From Trueperaceae bacterium (lineage in GTDB: Bacteria; Deinococcota; Deinococci; Deinococcales; Trueperaceae): 5,670 bases of DNA. The stretch spans positions 1-5,670 of the forward strand of contig JAGXHO010000080.1 in NCBI GenBank assembly GCA_024636105.1. The letters run 5' to 3'. The notes beneath the pieces were generated by a model. That model ran no database searches. It saw only the letters and a program-made list of their open reading frames with translations, and was not told where the DNA came from. The position numbers and the translations under genes were made by a program. Positions 1 to 5,210 of the stretch are shown piece by piece. Numbering within the stretch: position 1 is the stretch's first letter; the number at the start of each line of letters is the position of its first letter.

Positions 1-301
1 CCATGACGCCGGGTCGGAAGTTCTCGATCACGAGGTCGGCGCCCTTGGCCAGGTCGAGGAAGACCTGCCGCCCGGCGTCCGACTTGAGGTCGATGCCGAG
101 GCTGCGCTTGTTGCGGTTGGGCATGGCCGCCGGGTAGCTCTCGTCGTTCACCTTGGGGCCGAGCCGGCGGGAGTCGTCGCCGTCGGGGAAGTTCTCGACC
201 TTGACGACGTCCGCGCCCATGTCGGCCAGCACCATCGTGCAGTACGGGCCCGACAGGAAGCGGGTGAGGTCGAGGACCTTGAAGCCGTCGAGGGGCAGCA
301 T
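1..301 (-). CDS. Class III CoA-transferase (CaiB/BaiF family), N-terminal 100 residues, partial
   Basis: Members of this family move coenzyme A between acyl-CoA donors and free carboxylic acids in the cytoplasm through an aspartyl-CoA intermediate. Only the first 100 residues are present; the gene runs off the left edge before the catalytic Asp. Visible family marks are the opening PLDGFKVLDL, the GPY...LADMGADVVKVE segment (about residues 18-36), GDDSR (41-45), the NRNKRSL CoA-binding-type stretch (62-68) and VIENFRPGVM (91-100). The ATG at 301-299 is chosen because AAGGAG lies 9 nt upstream (316-311). It is about 60% identical over the first 47 aligned residues to the complete CoA-transferase at 1959-3119, so the two are paralogues. 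It is transcribed divergently from the IclR-type regulator, which suggests shared control. Substrate unknown; formyl-, succinyl- or acyl-carnitine-type transferases and racemases of the same fold cannot be separated from this fragment. Confidence 0.93.
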   Translation of the reverse strand, partial: MLPLDGFKVLDLTRFLSGPYCTMVLADMGADVVKVENFPDGDDSRRLGPKVNDESYPAAMPNRNKRSLGIDLKSDAGRQVFLDLAKGADLVIENFRPGVM

Positions 302-310
302 CGGGGAGCG

Positions 311-316
311 CTCCTT
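311..316 (-). promoter_or_regulatory. Ribosome binding site of the leftward CoA-transferase
   Basis: Read on the minus strand, AAGGAG sits 9 nt before the ATG at 301. This fixes the start codon of the partial CoA-transferase. Confidence 0.8.
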
Positions 317-408
317 TCGCGGTCGTGCGGCGGGGCGCGTGCCCGTTGGTGCAGGGCGTGCCGGCCACCGGAGGGCCGCTTCGTCGCCACGCGGTGCGGA
401 GGGCGCCT

Positions 409-427
409 GTTTCCGCTAGGTGGGAAC
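409..427. promoter_or_regulatory. Candidate IclR-type operator (imperfect inverted repeat)
   Basis: The 19-bp stretch GTTTCCGCTAGGTGGGAAC has arms that pair at 6 of 9 positions around a central A (outer GTT/AAC, then CC/GG, then C/G). IclR-family regulators commonly bind short palindromes of this general size and shape, often autoregulating. The repeat ends 6 bp before the -10 box and covers the -35 zone of the rightward promoter, so a bound protein could either block polymerase or substitute for the weak -35. Function is inferred from shape and place only. Confidence 0.4.
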
Positions 428-439
428 GATTGCTATGAT
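410..439 (+). promoter_or_regulatory. Candidate sigma70-type promoter of the IclR operon (extended -10)
   Basis: TATGAT at 434-439 differs from TATAAT by one base and is preceded by TGC (431-433), an extended -10. The -35 is poor: TTTCCG at 410-415 with an 18-nt spacer, or TTCCGC at 411-416 with 17 nt. This would place the transcript start near 445-447, giving a leader of about 110 nt before the GTG at 557. An extended -10 with a weak -35 overlapped by an inverted repeat is typical of a regulated promoter. Confidence 0.5.
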
Positions 440-486
440 GTGGGCACACTACGGGGTACGATCCGAGGACGTCAAGACCGCCCGAA

Positions 487-520
487 CCGCCCGCGCCTGT
501 GTACCGACCTCGCGGGGCGG
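487..520 (+). promoter_or_regulatory. GC-rich hairpin in the leader of the IclR mRNA
   Basis: CCGCCCGCG (487-495) can pair with CGCGGGGCGG (511-520), giving a 9-bp stem with one bulged G and a 15-nt loop. The loop contains GTGTACCGACC (499-509), which recurs exactly at 564-574 just inside the coding region. The hairpin ends 21 nt before the ribosome site at 542-549. It resembles no riboswitch class I know. In DNA this GC-rich, such stems also arise by chance. Confidence 0.3.
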
Positions 521-541
521 CGCGGAGCGCGATGGGCACGA

Positions 542-549
542 GAAGGAGG
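542..549 (+). promoter_or_regulatory. Ribosome binding site that sets the IclR start
   Basis: GAAGGAGG lies 7 nt upstream of the GTG at 557. It is the best Shine-Dalgarno match in the intergenic region and decides the start against the in-frame ATG at 440. Confidence 0.85.
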
Positions 550-556
550 CTTCTGC

Positions 557-1399
557 GTGGCGCGTGTACCGACCGGCGGCCCGAAGGCCGCCCCCCTGCA
601 ACGAACCGGTGCGTCGTCCGGCGGCAGCGAGGTCCGCTCGCTCGACCGCGCGGTGGCGGTCCTCGAGGCGTTCACCGGGCGACGCTCCGCGCTCACCCTC
701 TCCGACGTCGCCGAGCGGGTGGGGCTGGGCACCAGCACCACCCACCGGCTGCTGCGCAGCCTGGTCGCGCACGGCCTCCTGAAGCGCGACGAGGCGAGCA
801 AGGCCTACTCGCTCGGGCCCACGGTGCTGCGCCTCGCCCAGGCGGCCGCGGGCGCGATGGACGTGCGCGAGCTCGCGCGGCCGGTGATGGTGCGGCTGCG
901 CGACGCCGCCGGCGAGACCGTCGGGCTGCACCTCCTGCGCGACGCGCGCCACCGGGTGGTCGTCGACCAGGTCGAGAGCCATCAGGCGCTGCGGCGCACG
1001 TACACCGAGTTGGGCGAGCCGATCCCGCTGCACCAGGGGTCGCCGGGCAAGGTGCTGCTCGCGTTCCGACCGGCGGCCGAGCAGGCCGCGCTGCTCACCG
1101 GTCCGCTCGAGGCGGCGAACCCCCAGACGATCGTCGACGCCGACGTCCTGCGCACCGAGCTCGACGACATCCGGCAGCGCGGCTACGGCTTCAGCCACGG
1201 CGAGCGCGTGTCGGGCATCCACACCGTCGCCGTCCCGGTGTTCGACCACGCCGGAGCCGCGGTCGCGAGCCTGAGCGTCACCGGCCCGGCGCTGCGGATG
1301 CCGCTCGAACGGCTGGTATCCCTCGCCCCCGCCGCCGTCGCGGCCGCCGCCGAGCTCTCCGCGCTGCTCGGCCACCGCCCGCTCCAGGAGGTCCGATGA
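557..1399 (+). CDS. IclR-family transcriptional regulator
   Basis: A cytoplasmic DNA-binding regulator of 280 residues, the normal family length with a slightly long N-terminal tail. The winged helix-turn-helix spans about residues 24-96: EVRSLDRAVAVLEAF opens it, TLSDVAERVGLGTSTTHRLL is the HTH, and GLLKRDEASKAYSLG is the wing. The effector domain follows (about 104-273), with the family-typical segments GLHLLRDARHRVVVDQ (123-138), IPLHQGSPGKVLLAF (156-170) and GIHTVAVPVFDHAGAAVASLSVTG (220-243). An in-frame ATG at 440 is rejected because it touches the -10 box and would lie upstream of the expected transcript start; GTG 557 has a strong ribosome site. The gene heads an operon: its TGA overlaps the next ATG as ATGA. 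It probably controls itself and one or both flanking CoA-transferases in response to an organic acid or aromatic metabolite. The ligand and the sign of control cannot be read from sequence. Confidence 0.93.
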   Translation: MARVPTGGPKAAPLQRTGASSGGSEVRSLDRAVAVLEAFTGRRSALTLSDVAERVGLGTSTTHRLLRSLVAHGLLKRDEASKAYSLGPTVLRLAQAAAGAMDVRELARPVMVRLRDAAGETVGLHLLRDARHRVVVDQVESHQALRRTYTELGEPIPLHQGSPGKVLLAFRPAAEQAALLTGPLEAANPQTIVDADVLRTELDDIRQRGYGFSHGERVSGIHTVAVPVFDHAGAAVASLSVTGPALRMPLERLVSLAPAAVAAAAELSALLGHRPLQEVR

Positions 1400-1962
1400 A
1401 CCCGCCCCTCGTGTTCCCGTTCGACGGCTACCACCCCCAGCTCGACCCCACCGCGTTCGTGGCCCCCGGCAGCACCCTCCTCGGACGGGTGCGGTTGGCC
1501 GAGGGTGCGAGCGTCTGGTACGGCAGCGTGTTGCGCGGCGACAACGACGACCTCGACCTCGCCGCCGGCGTGAACGTGCAGGACGGCTGCATCCTGCACA
1601 CCGACGCCGGCCGGCCGCTGGCGATCGGCGCCGAGGCCACGCTCGGCCACGGCGCGGTGGTCCACGGCTGCACCATCGCCGACCACGCGCTCATCGGCAT
1701 GCGCGCGGTCGTGCTCAACGGCTGCAGCGTCGGTCGCTACGCGATCGTCGCCGCCGGCGCCGTGCTGCGCCCCGGGTTCGAGGTCCCCGAGCGCACGCTC
1801 GTGGCGGGGGTCCCCGCCAAGGTCGTGCGCGACGTCAGCGACGAGGAGTGCGCCATGATCGACCGGACCGCCGCCAGCTACCGCCGCAAGGCGCAGCTGC
1901 ATCGCCAGGCGCTCGACTTGCATGCCACCAGCCCGACGGTGCCGTTCCGGGGCGAACGGTGA
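1396..1962 (+). CDS. Gamma-carbonic-anhydrase-like hexapeptide (left-handed beta-helix) protein
   Basis: 188 residues, the usual length of the CamH/YrdA branch of gamma-class carbonic anhydrases, which form trimers with metal sites between subunits and hydrate CO2 when active. Left-handed beta-helix repeats run from about residue 22 to 145, followed by a C-terminal alpha-helix. The three metal-ligand histidines are visible as His68 (CILHTD), His85 and His90 (LGHGAVVHGC). Arg47 and Asp49 (LRGDN) and Gln62-Asp63 (NVQDG) match conserved residues of archaeal Cam. The acidic loop that carries the proton-shuttle glutamate in Cam is absent, as in other CamH proteins, so activity is not assured. A PaaY-like thioesterase or another CoA-linked role is an alternative, given its place between a regulator and a CoA-transferase. 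AGGAGG at 1386-1391 precedes the ATG, which overlaps the regulator stop (ATGA). Its own TGA overlaps the next GTG start. Confidence 0.9.
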   Translation: MNPPLVFPFDGYHPQLDPTAFVAPGSTLLGRVRLAEGASVWYGSVLRGDNDDLDLAAGVNVQDGCILHTDAGRPLAIGAEATLGHGAVVHGCTIADHALIGMRAVVLNGCSVGRYAIVAAGAVLRPGFEVPERTLVAGVPAKVVRDVSDEECAMIDRTAASYRRKAQLHRQALDLHATSPTVPFRGER

Positions 1963-3119
1963 CCGTGGCCACCGGCCTCGGCCCGCTCGACGGCATCACC
2001 GTCGTCGACCTCAGCCGCGCCCTTGCCGGCCCCTACGCCGCCCTGATGCTCGCCGACGCCGGCGCCGAGGTGATCAAGGTCGAGCGACCGGGCAAGGGCG
2101 ACGATTCGCGCGGCTGGGGGCCGCCGTACGTCGAAGCGAACGGCGTGCGCGAGTCCGCGTACTACCTGTCGGTCAACCGCAACAAGAAGTCGGTGGTGCT
2201 CGACCTCAAGGAGGGCCTGGACCTCGAGAAGCTCGAGGGCTTGATCCGGGACGCCGACGTTCTGATCGAGAACTTCCGACCCGGCGTCATGGAGCGCTTG
2301 GGGCTGACCGAGGAGGCGCTCGAGGCGCTCAACCCCCGGCTGGTGGTGCTGTCGATCACCGGCTTCGGCGAGGGGGGCCCCGATGGCCACCGCCCCGGTT
2401 TCGACCAGATCGTCCAGGGCGAGAGCGGCCTGATGAGCTTCACCGGCCCCGTCGGCGGCGCGCCCACCAAGGTCGGCGTGTCGATCGGCGACATCCTGGC
2501 GGGCATGTTCGGCGCGTTCGGGGTCGCAGCCTCGCTCGTCGAGCGCGACCGTAGCGGGAAGGGGCAGTGGGTGCGCACCTCGCTGCTCGGGGGCATGGTC
2601 GCGATTCACACCTTCCAGGGCACCCGGTGGTTGCTGGCCGGCGACGTCCCGAGCCGCGAGGGCAACCGCCACCCGCTGATCGCCCCGTACGGCACCTTCC
2701 GCGTCGCCGACGGCGACCTCAACGTCGCGGTCGGGTCCGAGGGGCTCTGGAAGCGCTTCGCGCCGTTGGTCGGGCTCGATCCCGCCGACCCGCGCTTCGC
2801 CACGAACGGGCTGCGCATCGCGGCGGTGGGGGCGCTCGAGGAGGCGATGGCGCCCGCGTTCGCCGCCGACACCGTGGACGGGTGGATCGCGAAGCTCGAC
2901 GCCGCCGGGATCCCGGCGGGTCGGATCCTCGGCCTCGACGAGGTCTACGCCTCGCCGCAGGTGCGCCACCTGGGGTTGATCGACACCGTCGAGCACCCGC
3001 AGCTCGGCCCCCTCCAGGTGCCGGGCACCCCGCTGCGCTTCGGTCGCTCGGGGCGCAAGGCGCCCGTGGCGCCGCCCACGCTGGGGCAGCACGACGACGA
3101 GGTGTTCCGGAAGGGCTGA
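1959..3119 (+). CDS. Class III CoA-transferase (CaiB/BaiF family), complete
   Basis: 386 residues, close to the family's usual 380-430. The enzyme transfers CoA from an acyl-CoA to a free acid in the cytoplasm via an aspartyl thioester. The likely nucleophile is Asp178 in SIGDILAGMFGA. Other family marks are PLDGITVVDLSR (9-20), GPYAALMLADAGAEVIKVE (24-42), GDDSRGWGPP (47-56), NRNKKSVVLDLK (73-84), VLIENFRPGVMERLG (101-115) and the small-domain segments APYGTFRVADGDLNVAVG (242-259) and AAGIPAGRILGLDEV (315-329). The active-site loop reads ESGLMSFTG (155-163). The GTG at 1959 overlaps the upstream TGA (GTGA), implying translational coupling because only a weak GGGG precedes it; GTG 1965 is the alternative. 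It is the last gene of the regulator operon and a paralogue of the divergent gene at 1-301. It is tempting to see the two as partners or subunits, but most class III enzymes are homodimers. The substrate is unknown; a racemase of the same fold is less likely. Confidence 0.93.
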   Translation: MTVATGLGPLDGITVVDLSRALAGPYAALMLADAGAEVIKVERPGKGDDSRGWGPPYVEANGVRESAYYLSVNRNKKSVVLDLKEGLDLEKLEGLIRDADVLIENFRPGVMERLGLTEEALEALNPRLVVLSITGFGEGGPDGHRPGFDQIVQGESGLMSFTGPVGGAPTKVGVSIGDILAGMFGAFGVAASLVERDRSGKGQWVRTSLLGGMVAIHTFQGTRWLLAGDVPSREGNRHPLIAPYGTFRVADGDLNVAVGSEGLWKRFAPLVGLDPADPRFATNGLRIAAVGALEEAMAPAFAADTVDGWIAKLDAAGIPAGRILGLDEVYASPQVRHLGLIDTVEHPQLGPLQVPGTPLRFGRSGRKAPVAPPTLGQHDDEVFRKG

Positions 3120-3121
3120 AC

Positions 3122-3140
3122 GCGCTGCCCCGCAGGGCGC
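3122..3140. terminator. Weak hairpin between convergent genes, possible terminator
   Basis: Between the two facing stop codons (3119 and 3141) lies CTGC-CCC-GCAG (3125-3135) flanked by GCG/CGC with a two-G bulge. It can form on either strand, but no T-tract follows on either side. It is the only hairpin in the 21-bp gap; Rho-dependent termination is at least as likely. Confidence 0.22.
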
Positions 3141-4112
3141 TCAGGGTTGCAGCAGCAGCTTCCCGGTGCTCGCGCGCGATTCGAGCAGCCGGTGGGCCTC
3201 GGCCGCCTCGTCGAGGCCGAAGACGCGCGTCACCTCGACGCGCAGCTCGCCGGCCGCCACGTGCGCCAGCGCGCGTTCGGCGGCGTGCCGCACCCCTTCG
3301 GGGCGGTGCTTGCGGTAGTGGCCGCTCGAGTAACCGAACACCGCCTGGTTGGTCTTGTGCATGCCCGCGACCGCGATGGGGCCGGGTGTGCCGCCGGCGT
3401 TGCCGAAGTGGACGATCCGACCGAACGGGCGCAGAGCCTCGAAGGCGGCGTCGAGGGCGTCGCCGCCGGCCGAGTCGAGCGCCAGGGCGACGCCGTCCGG
3501 GGCCGCCGCCGCGAGGTGCGGCCGCAGGTCCTCGTCGCGCACCACCAGCACGTCGTCGGCGCCGAACGCGCGCGCGACGTCGACCTTGGCCTCGCTCCCC
3601 ACCACGCCGATCACGCGCGCCGCTCCGTAGCGCTTGGCCAGCTGCACCAGCAGCGATCCGACGCCACCGGCGGCGGACTGCACCAGCACGGTCTCGCCCG
3701 GCTGCAGGCCGCCCTTGACGATCGCGACGTTGTAGGCGGTCATCAGCGCCACGATGCCGGCTGCTTGGCGCGGGTCGGCGCCCTCGGCGAGTGGGTAGAC
3801 GAGCCCAGCGCGGGCGCGCACCACCTCGGCGTAAGCGCCACCGTCGGGGGCGGCGGCCACCCACTGGCCCACCTGCAGGCCCGCCACCCCCTCGCCGAGC
3901 GCCTCCACCGTCCCGGACACGTCGAGGCCGGGGACGAAGGGTGGTTTGGCGCCGGTGTGGTGGCCGCCGCGCCGCGACTTGACGTCGGCGAAGTTGACGC
4001 TGGCGTACGCGGTGCGCACCGTCACCTCGCCCGGACCGGGCGTCGGCGCGGGGCGCTCGGCGACTTCGAGGACCTCGGGCCCGCCGAAGGCGCGGGCGAC
4101 GACCGCCCTCAC
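3141..4112 (-). CDS. NAD(P)H:quinone oxidoreductase, zinc-free medium-chain dehydrogenase/reductase
   Basis: 323 residues, the normal size for quinone oxidoreductases of the zeta-crystallin/QOR group, which use NADPH to reduce quinones or enones in the cytoplasm. The N-terminal catalytic GroES-like domain covers about residues 1-118 (YASVNFADVKSRRG, then PFVPGLDVSGTVEALGEGV). A Rossmann domain follows, with the nucleotide-binding turn VQSAAGGVGSLLVQLAKRYGA (144-164) and GSEAK (172-176), where Lys176 is placed to favour NADPH. The GTG start is followed by the standard opening MRAVVARAFGGPEVLEV. Zinc-ligand cysteines and the structural Cys cluster of alcohol dehydrogenases are missing, supporting the QOR assignment. 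The end GKLLLQP is typical. The start overlaps the stop of the upstream peptidase as GTGA (4112-4109), so translation is probably coupled. The physiological substrate is unknown; an enoyl or alkenal reductase is possible. Confidence 0.92.
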   Translation of the reverse strand: MRAVVARAFGGPEVLEVAERPAPTPGPGEVTVRTAYASVNFADVKSRRGGHHTGAKPPFVPGLDVSGTVEALGEGVAGLQVGQWVAAAPDGGAYAEVVRARAGLVYPLAEGADPRQAAGIVALMTAYNVAIVKGGLQPGETVLVQSAAGGVGSLLVQLAKRYGAARVIGVVGSEAKVDVARAFGADDVLVVRDEDLRPHLAAAAPDGVALALDSAGGDALDAAFEALRPFGRIVHFGNAGGTPGPIAVAGMHKTNQAVFGYSSGHYRKHRPEGVRHAAERALAHVAAGELRVEVTRVFGLDEAAEAHRLLESRASTGKLLLQP

Positions 4113-5170
4113 GCCGCCGCGGGCGCGACCGCAGCGCCCGGTTCGCTCAAGAAGCGCACCAGGAGCGCGACGCCGGCTTCCAGGTCGCCCTTGGCCACCA
4201 TCTCCGTCACCGTGTGCACGTAGCGCGACGGGGTCGAGAGGGTGCCGCTGGCCACCCCGCCGCGGCTGCGTTGGATGGCGCCCGCGTCGGTGCCGCCGAG
4301 CGGCAGGACCTCGAACTGGTGCGCGATGCCGTGCGCCTCGGCCAGGTCGGCGAGGCGGTCGACCAGCCAGCCGTGGCTGATGGTCGAGCTGTCGCTCACC
4401 TTGATCGCCGTGCCAGCGCCCAGGCGGGTGACCGCCTGGTCGGGTTTGGTGCCCGGAGTGTCGACGGCGAGGGTGGTGTCGAGCGCGATGCCGACGTCCG
4501 GGGCGACCGAGAACGCGCTCGTGATCGCACCGCGCAGGCCGACCTCCTCCTGCACGCTGAACACCGCGGCGAGCCGCACGGCGGGGGTCTCGAGCCGCTT
4601 GAGCGCCTCGAGCAGGATCCAGCAGCCGACGCGGTCGTCGAGCGCCTTGCCCACGACCACGTCGCCTAGGTCCTGGAAGGTCTGTTGCAGCGTGACCATG
4701 TCGCCCACGCGCACCTCGGCCTTGACCGTCTCGGCCGGCAGGCCGAGGTCGACGACGAAGTCCGCCATCTCGGGGATCTTCTTGCGCTCCTCCGGAGAGG
4801 CGATGTGGACCGGTTTGACGCCGGGGTGCAGGACCCCGGTGCGCGGACCGCCGCGGCGTGCGTGCACCGTGACCAGCCGCGCGAACAGGTTGCGCACGTC
4901 GAAGCCGCCGAGGTTCTGCACCCGCAGGAAGCCCTGGTCGTCGACGTGGCGTACGACGAAGCCGATCTCGTCCATGTGGGCGCTCACCATGACGAGCGGC
5001 GCCGAGTCGGGTCCGGGGACGTCGACGATCAGGTTGCCCATCGCGTCGGTGCGGGCGTGTTCGGCGAGCGCGCCGAGCTCGGTGCGGATCAGTTCGCGAA
5101 CCCGGTCCTCGCGGCCGGGCACACCCGCCGCCTCGCTGAGGCGGCGGAGCAGTGCGTAGTCGTGGTTCAT
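4109..5170 (-). CDS. M42-family metallo-aminopeptidase (FrvX/TET type)
   Basis: 353 residues, the usual size for M42 peptidases, which form dodecameric tetrahedral shells in the cytoplasm and remove N-terminal residues from short peptides using two metal ions. The metal and catalytic residues are all visible: His65 and Asp67 in SAHMDEIG, Asp178 in GKALDDRVG, Glu208 (general base) and Glu209 in QEEVGLRG, Asp231 in ALDTT and His319 in SRYVHT. The inserted PDZ-like domain lies at about 80-165 (GVLHPGVKPVH inside it), and GGTDAGAIQ (292-300) is also family-typical. Some homologues are misannotated as endoglucanases. The ATG at 5170 matches the family N-terminus (NHDYALLRRLSEAAGVPGRE); an in-frame GTG at 5185 would add five residues. 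Neither has a clear ribosome site. It lies 40 bp after the PLP-enzyme gene and overlaps the oxidoreductase start (GTGA), so it is the middle gene of a probable operon. Cleavage specificity cannot be read from sequence. Confidence 0.93.
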   Translation of the reverse strand: MNHDYALLRRLSEAAGVPGREDRVRELIRTELGALAEHARTDAMGNLIVDVPGPDSAPLVMVSAHMDEIGFVVRHVDDQGFLRVQNLGGFDVRNLFARLVTVHARRGGPRTGVLHPGVKPVHIASPEERKKIPEMADFVVDLGLPAETVKAEVRVGDMVTLQQTFQDLGDVVVGKALDDRVGCWILLEALKRLETPAVRLAAVFSVQEEVGLRGAITSAFSVAPDVGIALDTTLAVDTPGTKPDQAVTRLGAGTAIKVSDSSTISHGWLVDRLADLAEAHGIAHQFEVLPLGGTDAGAIQRSRGGVASGTLSTPSRYVHTVTEMVAKGDLEAGVALLVRFLSEPGAAVAPAAA

Positions 5171-5210
5171 GAGGAACGCTACCACCGGGTGTCCGGCGGA
5201 ACGGCGGTGC

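Larger units (their letters stand above)
302..556. promoter_or_regulatory. Divergent intergenic control region between CoA-transferase and IclR regulator
   Basis: This 255-bp non-coding stretch lies between the leftward CoA-transferase and the rightward regulator operon. It holds a good rightward -10 box, an imperfect inverted repeat over its -35 zone, a GC-rich hairpin in the presumed leader and strong Shine-Dalgarno sites for both flanking genes. I could not find a convincing -10/-35 pair for the leftward gene. Open frames cross the region on both strands, but they lack ribosome sites and look like products of high GC. Confidence 0.75.

Noticed and set aside
362..378. Short inverted repeat CGGCC-7-GGCCG in the divergent spacer
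   Set aside because: Five-base arms of pure G/C are common by chance at this composition, and it is not placed at a recognisable promoter.
440..556. Longer version of the IclR regulator starting at ATG 440 (39 extra residues)
   Set aside because: The ATG directly follows the -10 hexamer and would lie upstream of the expected transcript start. The extra residues have no family similarity, while GTG 557 has an excellent ribosome site.
1848..1958. Upstream in-frame start at 1848 for the second CoA-transferase
   Set aside because: It would overlap the hexapeptide gene by 115 bases, has no ribosome site and adds non-family sequence. The GTGA overlap at 1959 gives the normal N-terminus.
1878..3092. 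Long open frame (404 codons) antisense to the CoA-transferase, and similar antisense frames at 449-1375 and 2719-3864
   Set aside because: Low-complexity Arg/Ala/Gly/His-rich translations with no recognisable domain. They mirror well-conserved genes and are expected in DNA this rich in GC.
5171..5185. GTG 5185 as the start of the M42 peptidase
   Set aside because: It has no ribosome site and the five extra residues are not family-like. ATG 5170 is preferred, though not proven.
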